Shown here in pieces: positions 47,149 to 57,979 of a stretch of DNA of 64,000 bases (position 1 is its first letter; each line of letters begins with the position of its first letter). Source of the stretch: Strongylocentrotus droebachiensis (taxonomy: Eukaryota > Echinodermata > Echinoidea > Camarodonta > Strongylocentrotidae); assembly GCA_035222895.1 (NCBI GenBank), contig JAVYIG010000403.1, forward strand, positions 496,001-560,000, written 5' to 3'. A model generated the notes under the pieces. That model made no database searches. It had not been told where the DNA came from and worked only from the letters and a program-made list of their open reading frames with translations. Both the position numbers and the translations under genes were made by a program.

Positions 47149-47809
47149 TAGTACATGAATCCTGTGTAAGAATTCATCGTGAAGGAGAAAGAGGAAACTA
47201 ACCGAAACTAACCGCTTTATTAATTCAAGCTATCCTTCCGTTTCCGTTGATCTCCACTATCCGTCTGAAAAGTAAAGACTGTGTTATCATCCCGATATGC
47301 TGCATTGGGTTCTTCCAGCCATTTTCTTTTCTGCTATAAAATTTGCTTGATGAGATCATCAGCGATGTAATATGGTATAATTACACATTTACACATTACA
47401 CAGTTAAAAAAGATATTTCTAAATCTATTTCATGGATGGATATACAAGTATATATACAGAGAATACCATCTCACACAAGGTGCATAATAACGAATGATGA
47501 GTAGTGGATTCAATTTTCTTATAAAACATAGAAGTCAAATATTCAACCTTCGATACCAAAGACCCAGTAGTCATAATAGTATCCCAACTACATTAACAAT
47601 ACTTATATTCTATGTAGACTCGGTACATGGTGTGATTTAACCAAGGAGTTGATTTAACATTCGATGGGTTATTGGCCTTCAATGTCTTTAAAAAAAATCT
47701 TCTCCCAAATGTTGCTTTGGAATAGTCCAGTTTTATAATTTTCTATACTTACGGTCTGATTTGCCATAATGGTTTTACCGTTTGTCAGATGTTCCTAAAG
47801 ATCTGGCTT
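47149..47809. other. Downstream region of the sulfotransferase gene; candidate polyadenylation signal
   Basis: No coding segment is seen. On the minus strand AATAAA lies at about 47216-47221, roughly 590 bp past the sulfotransferase stop codon, and could end its transcript. Confidence 0.4.
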
Positions 47810-50800
47810 TCAAGTGGACTTTTGTTTTGAAAATTTACTCGAATTAGTGTTTATGTTCCCATCCTTCGTTTTCATCTTTAAGTTGGGCTGTTTTAATGGT
47901 AATCTACTACTGATCAATCTTTTTTTATGGGCAACATGTTTTTTTAAACGTTCATGGAAACCGGTGTGGTATTGTGGTATTCCCATTGTGTGCATGCGTT
48001 TACAAGTCTTTTCCGTCGAATCGATATCGCTCATGTCATAATCGTTACACCATTTTGGCGCGTTCTTTACCATGATAAAAGCAACTACGCGGTTATCATT
48101 AATTTCACTCTCGTTAACTCCAGCAATACATTTACCTACGAATTCCTGATGTTTTTTGAATAATTTCATATCTGCTTCAAAGTTCCCGTCATAATTTCGA
48201 ACTTTCTCCCAAAATGTCTTGTTAAAATAACTGTAGAGTTTTGCATCGCCAGCATTCCACTGCAATATTTTCGAACGCAATTCATCTGTCGTGTTTCGTT
48301 TGAAGGTGGCAGAACGAATGCCCTTTGATATATACGTGATGTCAGTCATTCTCCAACATAGTAACTTCCGAAGTAACACGAGAGACTCATCAAAATACTC
48401 ATTGATCATTATCAGGTTGAAATCTTTGTCCAGTTTTTTGATGTAACGATCAACGGCGTCCATCCGGTACATATCCACAGGATCCATCCCAAGATCATAA
48501 AGCTGCATGCTATGTATTCGATTTTCCATACCCGGGTATTTCTGCTGCACATAGTTGTAATATTTAATCGGATTCGACATAAAAAGCTCAATCGGATTCT
48601 CGGACTTTGGCAAGAAACGATCCATTTTAAAATAATAAAATCCGGATTCGAATTGTGCCACTGGATTTCTAAGGATCGTCACATATGTCGCATTGTGAAG
48701 AACCTTATTCATTTCTGACCGGTTGTACCGGATATGGTTGGTAAACATTTGGTAACCAATGTTGAAATTCCAACTTTTGGAAGTCGGTGGTCCGATTTTA
48801 GATGTGTTGAAGGTATCTGTTTCACTGAGAATATGTTTGTAATCAGGCACCAGAAATGTAAGATTGTGCTTCGTGCCGAATCTTTGGAAGACTGAAGATA
48901 CTGTTGTAGAACCCGTCTTGTGAGTTTTAAGAAAGACTACATGGTGAACTTCACTGCATCCCGAGGGGTTTAATCTGTAAAACAAGGAAAAGAGTTCCTG
49001 ATAAATCAAAATCTAAAAACCTCTCTAGCACTACAAGAAAAGCATAATGTGGTCATATTGTTATAAAGTACGAAAGTAGGTTTTTTCTATCAAATTTTTG
49101 ATCATAATCTAAAGGAGATGGAGAAGGTATTCTAGGATTCAAGGACAACGTCACCTGGACTAGGTCTTTACAATATTGCACCTCAGAATCTTATTCCGAG
49201 ACATAGAAAATAGTATGCAGTATATGCCACAGAACTGATTTGATACAGATATATCCAGGGGGTAGATGATCTCCAACCAACTAACTTCTTTGACTTTTCA
49301 TTCGATAGCAGAACAGGGGGTCACCGATGCAAAATATTGAAGAAGCATGTGAAGTCAATGTTGAGGCATTGCTCTTTTTAACAAAGAGTGATATCAGAAT
49401 GGAATAACCTATACTTTGCAGTAGAAAGTCCATCAGCGAACATTTTAAAGACAAATCTCAGAAATATTTCGGCATCCACAAGAGATGAATTGACCCGATG
49501 GAATTATTCAACTGTCCACCTGCGCAGAGCCTCTCATAATATAGAACATTAATTCGTCATCGTGGTTGCAAAGGGGCAAATACGTTTAGTATCACTTTAA
49601 GCCTACTTCATATCGAAATGAATATTGGATACATGCTCATGAAAGTTATGCAATTATTATTCAGGTGGGAGTATTCTTCTCACGATGGCGCGTAGCCAAG
49701 GGGGGGGGGCGATGGGGGCGGTCGCCCCCCAAAAAAAAACGCCGGCCAAAAAAGAAAAAAGAGAGAGAAAGAGAAGAAAAAAAAAGAAAAGAGGACGTAT
49801 GAAGAAAAAGGGAAAAGGAGTCGAGAACGGTACAACGAATCGTCAAAGCTTCCGCGCTTCGCGCGGGAAGGGGGAAACCGAGTTCAAATTAAGGATTAAG
49901 AAGCGGGAATGGTACAACGAATCGTCTTCTTTCTCTAATAATTTAATGAAACGTCAAAGCTTCGCGCGAGAGGGGGGGGGGGGGACAGAATTCAGACAAG
50001 GATTAAGTGTCGAGAAAGGTACAACGAATCGTCTTCTTTCTCTAATAATTTAATGAAACGTCAAAGGGGACTAAATACAGATAAGGATTAAGAGTCGGGA
50101 AAGGTACAACGAATCGTCTCCTTTCTCTAATAATTTAATGAAACGTCAAAGCTTCGCGCGAGAGGGGGGAGGGGCAAAATTCAGACAAGGATTAAGAGTC
50201 GAGAAAGGTACAACGAATCGTCTTCTTTCTCTAATAAATTAATGAAACGTCAAAGGGGACTGAATACAGATAAGGATTAAGAGTCGGGAAAGGTACAACG
50301 AATCGTCTCCTTTCTCTAATAATTTAATAAAACGTCAAAGCTTCGCGCGAGAGGGGGAGGGACTGAATTCAGACAAGGATTATGAGTCGAGAAAGGTACA
50401 ACGAATCGACTTCTTTCAAAGTTGAACATGTCTCTAAGTCGGACTTAATAATTATGGATAGCTGTTAGCATCTTTTAAAATATTTTGTGATTTTTTTCAA
50501 AAAAGGCATAAAGTGTTGATTCAAATCATTCATATTTTCTATTATCAAGGCGATATCATGTTCTTGATGTCGAATTTATAAAAAGTGTATAATACTCGAA
50601 TTTCTGCTTTTGAATATTTCATTTTAAGGATACAAATGGCTCTCCATAATGTTTAAGTCATAGAGTTAAGTTCGACTTAGGATCTTTGTGAAACACCCCG
50701 GAGGAATATATAATACTCCACAAAAAATGCCCTCTAGGCTAGGAGAATCACGGGAGGAGAATTACCGCCATGCAATTGCTTATTGGATGATTACCTGAAG

Positions 50801-51825
50801 GGGTATAGTTAAATATTGTAATTGAACTTGTCAAGGAAAATTTGATATGATTTCGATGAAACGTTGAATTATAGAACTCAGTGTTTAGATCATTTTAATT
50901 AAACTTTCCATAAAGAGATTAATAGTCTAAAATGTAATTTCGTTTTGATTGAACGTTTTGATTGATCTGTATAGTGGGTCTCCTGAAGTACTTGAGCTAT
51001 AACAATAATTTACTCAATATTATTAGGCTATGGCCTTCCAATGTTTTTCACAAAGTGCTTGCACACCGCTTATTATGTTTGAATGGACGGCAGAAAATTA
51101 TAGCAAACTTGTTATGAAACAATATATTGGGCCATGGAAATTTTTTAAGGTATATAAGACAGTATTATTTTCTAAAGAGGAAAATAGTCAGGAGTGAAGA
51201 GAAATGTATTGGTCGTCAAGGGGAAGAAACAATTTATTAACACCATAAGAAGAGAAATATTACAAGTTTGGTGTATACGGATGAGGGAAAGTAGTGTTAG
51301 AGAAACTGAGCTCTTGTCTCTTATCTATTGATATTGATTATATCTGATTGACATGCATGCATGGTAAAAGACGCCTCGATTTTGAGTCTTTTTTGAGAAT
51401 GTCTCTCTACTTTATACTATTTGTATTTAATATTTATTGTCAATTTCTGGAAATTTGATTTTCACTGGTGTAACATAATTATACAGATTAACATTTACTA
51501 CTGAATTTACAAAAAGTATAGACATTAACAGTAAGTAAACAAGGTTTAACATATTATGATTAAGCACAATTAACATAACTATACAGTTGGGTTTGGAGTC
51601 AGTGTGTCCCATTAGCGACATACGTATTCTGCATCTATAATTATATTTTTGAATTGACCTATCACTGCATTACCTCACTCTCTGATCGTAGTTGTGCTTC
51701 TGCTCTCCTGATATCGATTGATGAGATGAGTACACGAGATCGAGCGCGATGACGATGCCGGTGAAGACAACGAGTTTTACGAAGATATTTCGCCGACCAT
51801 TGCCCGGTTCGACAGCTCTCGCCAT
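47810..51825 (-). CDS. Galactose-3-O-sulfotransferase-like Golgi enzyme, two coding exons
   Basis: Exon 1 is 51674-51825 and exon 2 is 47810-48974, giving 438 residues. Exon 1 encodes a short basic cytoplasmic tail and one membrane span, about residues 14-32 (IFVKLVVFTGIVIALDLVY), the layout of a type II Golgi membrane protein. Exon 2 is the lumenal sulfotransferase domain. LKTHKTGSTT (66-75) fits the 5'-phosphosulfate loop that binds PAPS, and ILRNPVAQFESGFYYF (from 151) fits the 3'-phosphate-binding motif. Several NxS/T sites are present. The fold matches the Gal-3-O-sulfotransferase family, whose members sulfate galactose on glycolipids or glycoproteins; the acceptor here is unknown. The start is fixed by an in-frame stop 12 bases upstream. 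The donor used is AG|GTAATG: the nearby AGA|GTGAGG would shift the frame. The 2.7-kb intron carries a minisatellite. Confidence 0.88.
49831..50405. repeat. Dimeric minisatellite in the sulfotransferase intron
   Basis: The phrase GGTACAACGAATCGTC recurs at about 49831, 49913, 50020, 50104, 50209, 50294 and 50397. Spacing alternates between about 84 and about 105 bp, giving a higher-order unit of about 190 bp. The longer half contains AAGCTTCGCGCGAGAGGGGG; the shorter half contains GGGGACT(A/G)AATACAGATA. Both share TTTCTCTAATAATTTAATGA. The adjacent 49690-49830 is poly-purine with a G run. Confidence 0.88.
50420..50702. mobile_element. Decayed inverted-repeat element of the GTTTCACAAAG family
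   Basis: CTAAGTCGGACTTAATAATT at the left pairs with AAGTTCGACTTAG at the right. The right end TCTTTGTGAAACACCCC matches the end of the element at 30666-31410. The left terminus is obscured by the neighbouring minisatellite. Confidence 0.6.
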
Positions 51826-52816
51826 CTTTTTTTTCAGCTAGACATCTCTTGGTATGTGCATTGATCGGACTATGAAGATGCCTTTTAAAGATGACAGCAA
51901 TAAATAAGAAAATTACCTCTACTTCTTAATGAACTTCGCCGCAAACCTGGCGAAGAAAAAAGTGGCATATCATTTTATAACTTGTTAACCATATCCGTGA
52001 TACCATTCTTGCATGGATCAATGATATACTATTATATAATATAGGCGAGCTCCGATGATGGATATACAAAAGTCATGTAGTTCACTATGTGCAATTCACC
52101 TACATGAGCACATTATGCATGAACATACTTTCTTAGTTCCTTATGACGTATATGCCAAGCGAACAAGGCTTGCGACCTCAGGTTCATCTCTCAAAATGTC
52201 GTAAGACGAGTACGCCTACGTGTATATGCAATCACGACGGACGGATAGTTTGGAAGAAATAATCTACAAAGCACTGCTATATTCCACTGGCAATGTATCA
52301 AGCAACCGCAAACGAACCAATAATATTAACTGCCTGCAAACAATATTTAAGCACCAAAGACTTTGACAGACGAAAATCACGAATATCCTCCTGGAAAAAA
52401 GACTATTGCAATCATGAAAGGTTGATTTCCTCTCAGTATTACATTGTATGTAGTGGAGAAAGTGTTTCTACGCAATGACAACATGAACATTTCTACTGTA
52501 ATAATGTATAATGTATGCCTGCACCCAGACTGCGCGCCAAATCAGCTTACAAAATCACACAACCTCAACGCTAAAACGGAGACATTACTCTCCCGCCCCC
52601 GCCCCCCACTAAGCGTTATTTAGGATATGCTTGTTCCTCCATTTATTTGAAAGCAACCCCGTATCTCAGGGCTGCCATCATAGCGCTGGCTATAATTGAC
52701 TTCAATCATTTTGGGTCTGGAACAAATTGTCTGGGAAAGTGACAAAACTCCATCAAAAATGAACTCCAATATCACGAACGCCTCACTCCTAAACTTTTTT
52801 ATAGGCAAAAAAGGGT
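51826..52816. other. Upstream region of the sulfotransferase gene; no gene seen
   Basis: It must contain the 5' untranslated region and promoter of the minus-strand gene unless an upstream noncoding exon exists. A four-codon upstream frame (ATG TCT AGC TGA) ends 12 bases before the start codon. A GCGTTATTTAGG(A/-)...TATGCTTGTTCC phrase at about 52612-52640 recurs at about 54697-54725 as a dispersed repeat. Confidence 0.4.
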
Positions 52817-53580
52817 AAAGGCTTAGTCCGCTCCAAAAATACTTTGCTTTTAATAGATGCTAAAAAAAACAAGAGAAACAGAGCCAAAAAAGATTGAGTA
52901 AAATCGGATAACTAATAAGAAAGTCATGAATTTTTGAAAAAGTATGAAAAGTATGGAACTTAGAAAATCACTACACAAATTGCCAATTTGGTTATCAGTT
53001 TGTGACGTTATTGCCTCACTATTTATCAATTGCTTTATATATTTTTATCCCATTAATTTTTCGTTTTATCCCCCAAAACTTGATTCCCCCATACCTTTGC
53101 CCAGGTTATATGATTTGTATCATATTGGGTGCATTCATTTCACAAAATCTTTTATAAACTTTGAAGAATCGATACTATTTTCTGAATATTGTATATTCAT
53201 AATCATTGATTTGTATATATTATGAATAAATTATCAAAATTCAAATTGTTCAGGATTTAACTAAAAAGAATTACTCTATATTAGTGCATCGCCACAAAAA
53301 CATATTACTTTCAATATAACTTGTATGCTGGTGTGAGGAAATAAGATTTTTAGGGGGGAATTGGAAATTTATATTATCAATTTAAAGAAAATGATTAGTG
53401 GATAATGAGGCAAAGACGTCACAATTTGTAGTGTGGTTTTTTAATATTTTTCATGTCATTAAAAATTCATATCTTTCGTATTCGTTATCCGATTTTGCTC
53501 GATTTTTTTTAAATTGGTTTGTCTGATTTTTCTGCTTCTATTGAAATGAGGTTATTTTTGTAGTGGACTTGCTCTTTAAA
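52817..53580. mobile_element. Fold-back element with AAAGRGCAAGTCC-type ends
   Basis: The left arm (AAAATCGGATAACTAATAAG, ATGAATTTTTGA, ACTACACAAATTG, GTGACGTTATTGCCTCACT) and the right arm read in reverse (AAAATCGGATAACGAATACG, ATGAATTTTTAA, ACTACAAATTG, GTGACGTCTTTGCCTCATT) are the same sequence, diverged. The right end is ACTTGCTCTTTAAAG. The centre, about 53040-53390, is AT-rich. I recall fold-backs of this type as common in sea urchin genomes, which supports the organism call but was not checked. Confidence 0.8.
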
Positions 53581-55126
53581 GTTAACACTGCTATTAAGTT
53601 GGTTTTTATGTATCCTAGAAACATGACTTTGGTGTCTATCCTATGGTTTTCGAGGCGGAGAATACATTCGAATAAGTTACAACGTTCATTGGTGGCCAGC
53701 TAGGAAACCCCCCAAACTCAAGAGGCCTCAAAAGGGTCATAATCATCATCATCAGCGTTTAAAGTCCATTTCTCCCACTTTGTTAATGAGTGACTTATGG
53801 CTATTTTTAGGTAGCGGCGGCCATCTTGGACTCCATCTTGGACGCCATCTCGGACGCCATCTTGGATTTGGGGGTTTCCTAGACCATCTCAAAACATTCT
53901 AACTTGTCTAAGTGGATTCAAGGTCCCCCCAAACCAGGGATTGACACCAAAATCATGTTTCTGATTCGATACCAGTGATTTACAAATGTTGCTGAAATGG
54001 CATGGTATTTCGCTGGGGTTCCGGGGGCTCAGCCCCCTGGACCACACCAAGGGCCCTAAGGCTCATCTGACCGTATTAAGGCCAAACAAAAAAAAAATAA
54101 TTTGGTTGTCCTCGATTGCTTTTCTGGAGTAGGGGCGGGCAGGCGGTTTAAAAAATAAAAAACAAATCTCATAAAAAAAAAAAAATCATTTAAACAAACG
54201 AAGTCAATAAAACACTTTAATATGGTAAAGGACTAGTTTAATGTACAATGATTATCAAGACCAACACAGAAAGTAAATTTGGCTTTGAAATACAGCACCT
54301 TTTAAATCTCCACTGTACTACTTATAGCTACTTGCGCCCTCTATATAGCAAACAATGCCTAATCGGTGACTATTGGTCCCCCCATGATCCTCTTTTTCTT
54401 ATGTTTACAGGTGGGCTTTAAAATGAGTTAAAGAATGCTCAGAACCTGATTTGAATGAACGGCATTTTGACATAGAAAAAGAAAACTGGCAAGTTTAATA
54501 AAGACAGAATTGCGTACTAAAAAGACCAAATTGGCAACGGGATGGATTAAGATCCTTGCAAAATGCATAAAATGGTATGTTTGGCGTTCAAATTGCTCCC
54601 CCCCCCCCAAAAAAAAAATAATAATAATAATAATAATAATACAAATTTAAAAAAATACGAGCGGCCCGAAATCCCGCCCCCCCCCCCTACTCAGTGTTAT
54701 TTAGGGTACGCATATGCTTGTTCCCTCTTTTTGAAAGCACCCCCTATCTGAGGACTGCCAACATTTTCGAACCCCCCTTTCGCGGGCTTTCACGGGCTTT
54801 TCCTGCCTTGGAGACCCCCCTAAATCAGGAAAAATGCTCTATGTACCCCCCTAGATTCGGAATAATTTCTCAGGAGACCAAAGAGATGAGAAAGAAAAAA
54901 GAAAAAACACCCCCATTTTAAAGAAATCTCCGGGTGAAAAGTCAAATACATCCCTTTTTGTTACAATTCTCGGGCCGGACTTTGTCGCATGAAAAGTACC
55001 CCTTTACCGGACATTTTGGCAACACGCATGCGGTCATTCCGACCTCTGAGTTGGGGGGGGGGGCGGGCCCGAAATTGACGAGCGGGCGGTCGAGGAGAAC
55101 CAAATAAATTTGTTTTTCCTAATTAA
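53581..55126. other. No gene seen; short repeats and C-rich stretches
   Basis: GCCATCTTGGA-type units repeat four times at about 53818-53875. A fragment of the GC-rich minisatellite family lies at about 54010-54080 on the minus strand. (AAT)n is at about 54618-54642, and poly-C/poly-G runs are near 54597-54610, 54677-54690 and 55052-55062. Confidence 0.55.
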
Positions 55127-56035
55127 ATGTCTAAAATACCTGAGCTTCCGGGGGCTCTGCCCACTGGACCCCACCAAGGTGAAATATAGCTTATACGATC
55201 ATAACAATTCAGCTCCACTTTCAAAAAAATACGGTGACCGTTAATTCATTAAGTAAATAATAATACAAAGTCATGGGCGGGCTGGTTGTGCTTAATATAA
55301 CCAACACAAAAGAGCCACACAAAAATGCCAACAATGGCATTGGCTGAAATACAACGTAAAAGGCGCTATGTCGTTTTAAAAAGACTTTTTCAAATTATCG
55401 AATATTTTGTGGTGGTACACAAATATTAGAAATCGTTATATTTATGGATATTTCAGCCGTCAAAAATGCCAATCGATTTTGATCAAACAAAGATGATTTT
55501 GTCATTTAAGTTGTATGTTCTTTCAAATTTGACACTCAGTTTTTCATTTTTCATCTCACAAAAAAATATTTTGTGTATAGGGCCCTCTGCAACAGAACTC
55601 AACTATCCTTATGATGCCTAAAACCCCTTAGATTCTAGGGTCTACGCCCCTTCTACCCCACTCCAATTAGTGACGTGCATGCCAGTGTCACAAATAAGGT
55701 ATAAAAATATGCTCATCCGACCGTAATTAAATGCCTCACCCCCCTGGACCCTACAAGGGGCCCCTAAGGCGGGCCCCTGGATGCTCATCTGACCGTTATT
55801 ATGCCTAAAACCCCTGAGCTTCATGGGGCTACACCCCTTGACCCCCCCCCCGCCTTGTCTTTGACCCTGGACCCTACACCAATTTACTTTCCACTTGCTT
55901 CGCTCGCTTTGCCCCACCTGATCGTTGATACATTAGACCCACCCCCCCCCCCCACACACACACACTTTGAAAAACGTTCCGCGGGCCTGCATGTAACATG
56001 TAAGAGCGGGTATGTGATGCGGATTTACAAATTTG
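55127..56035 (-). repeat. Inverted copy of the 36.7-37.5 kb GC-rich repeat
   Basis: Read on the minus strand, 55600-56035 follows the order seen at about 36745-37130. The GATCAGGTAGAGCG/CACCTGATCGTTGAT-type segment and the GGCCCACGGAAC/CGTTCCGCGGGCC segment come first, then GAGCCC...GGTCAGATGAGCAT...TTAGGGGCCC units. At 55133-55180 there is one more unit fragment. This indicates that a dispersed element of about 0.8 kb or more underlies both sites. Confidence 0.65.
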
Positions 56036-56339
56036 ATATATAATTGATGCCCCTGTGGATGTATTATAAGCACTAGAAATGCAGCCCCTAAAACAATTCT
56101 GCTTTCGAGAAAAATTGAATATAAAAATTTAAGTCATCTGTTCTGAGTATCACTACATATAAAAGTGTTTTAAATTGTACTACACAACGGACATAAAATG
56201 TAAGAGGAATTGCATTTATTAATTCTCAGTAAGTCCTTGATGCCGAGGCATGATAATCATAGACGGTAAGATTTCATCCGCTAATACAATGTATTTATTA
56301 TGTACACAAAGGCGTATAATGTGCTCCTATATAGAAACC
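56036..56339. other. No gene seen
   Basis: Ordinary AT-rich DNA with no recognised structure. Confidence 0.5.
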
Positions 56340-56477
56340 TTATAGACATAGTCCGGACCCCACGGAAGACCAGCTTTCCCATGTCGGGTAAGCTGAATGT
56401 GGGCTATCCCCCGTATTTTATTCATTGTTACTATGTTTTTGTATACGGAAATAAATACTACTACTACTACTACTAGA
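56340..56477 (+). mobile_element. 5'-truncated LINE 3' tail
   Basis: GGACCCCACGGAAGACCAGC followed by a stem-like CATGTCGGGTAAGCTGAATG / TATCCCCCG segment, then ATACGGAAATAAATACTACT(ACT)n, is the typical arrangement of a LINE 3' untranslated end with a trinucleotide microsatellite tail. No coding part remains. Confidence 0.6.
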
Positions 56478-57727
56478 CATAGACGAAGAAAATATAAAAG
56501 AAAATATATTTGAAAAACTACATTTTCATTTTGGCTCGTTATCTTATTTTTTACTATATATTAGGCTTTCTTTTGTCTCTATTGCATTACATAATATATG
56601 ACAGTTCGAGTGACGCGATAGAGTATGGGGAAATTGAAGGATTACAACTTTTATTTTATCTCCATAAATTGAGTATATGATTTAAACATAGGCCACACAA
56701 TTCGTCTGATCGGGGGGGGGGGGGGGTCTTGGAAAATGTGGGTGAACAGCAAAAGGGAGGGGTCAATTAATGGGGCGGCACAATTGGGAGGGATCTTTTT
56801 CACACCTCAAACGGTCCTGTTTTTTCAATTGTATTTTTTCTGAAAATTTTCAGAATTATGAACTTTCGACAAAAAACGACATGTAACTTGTCAATACAAT
56901 ACAGCAATTAAATAATTTTCAATAATATTGCTTGAAATATACTTTTGCTTAACTTCTGGTTGATATTTACTTATTTGCAACTCAAATGCACAAATCAATT
57001 GAAAATAATTGAATTATGAGCCTCCGAGATAACGCAATTTTTTGGGGGATTCATGGACCATATTTTATTTTTGGAATTATGAATGCCCTGGTATATAAAT
57101 TTTTGTTTCGGAATGACGAACTTTCGGAAAAACGTGTCACCCATTGACTTATTGGTTTTCATCCGAATCCCTGTTTTAGGTAAGCCCTTCTTCATGGGGT
57201 CATTCACGTCAAAAAAGTTTCCTCAGAATATCTTGATGTTAAAAGTCCATCGTCAATTATTTTGATAGTTAGATGCCTCGTTATCGAGTATAGTGCAATA
57301 ATACATTTCTTTTCATAAGACCATTTCAGCTTAATAAAGTACGATATGAAGATACTGTATTCTCTCATTTGTTTACTTCTCCATATTTTGTATTTGTTAA
57401 TGTCTTGTGCCAAAACCATTAGTAACAATGTTTCAAATATATTTTGAAAATGCGGAATTGAAATATATTATGAACAACTATGTGAACACAAATATTATTT
57501 TTTAATTGTTTTTCTATAATGTGCATGTATTTCTGCACACTGTCTTTATGAATATCCAATTCAGCCAATGGCTATAATGAATTTTGTTTTCGATAAAGAA
57601 ATTCAATAGTTATCAACACGCTTACCGTTTCCCATATTTCCTCAGGAAGTTAGTGGTTGCTTCTGCTATGTCGGATACATGTGCAATTTACTAATAGGAA
57701 AAGGGTTTCCGGAGCAAGATTATAAGG
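56478..57727. other. No gene seen
   Basis: AT-rich DNA with a poly-G run at about 56712-56727. Open frames at 56995-57265 and 57204-57428 are short and show no domain or splice context. Confidence 0.5.
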
Positions 57728-57979
57728 ACTTTTAGATTGAGTGGACGAGAACGGCGTGAACGTCCACTGATCATGCGTGTCCATGGCAAGCCGCTTTAAC
57801 ATTTATTCCTACTTCTTGATATCATGAATTGGATTATTGATATCAAGAAATGATTTTCTGTTGTAAAGCAATGGTAATTCTTGATATCAAGAAATGGGAA
57901 TAAAATGTTAAAACAGCTTGCCATAGACACGCATGATCAGTGGACATTCACGCCGTTCCCGTCTTCTCAATCTAAAAGT
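57728..57979. mobile_element. Fold-back element with ACTTTTAGATTGAG ends
   Basis: ACTTTTAGATTGAGTGGACG at the left pairs with the reverse complement at the right (CTCAATCTAAAAGT). The arms continue through GAACGGCGTGAA, CCACTGATCATGCGTGTC and GGCAAGC. A small internal repeat of TTCTTGATATCA sits at the centre. It is about 250 bp and noncoding. Confidence 0.8.

Noticed and set aside
49831..50405. CRISPR-like array of regularly spaced repeats
   Set aside because: The spacers are themselves repeated, spacing alternates, and the locus is in an animal intron; it is a minisatellite.
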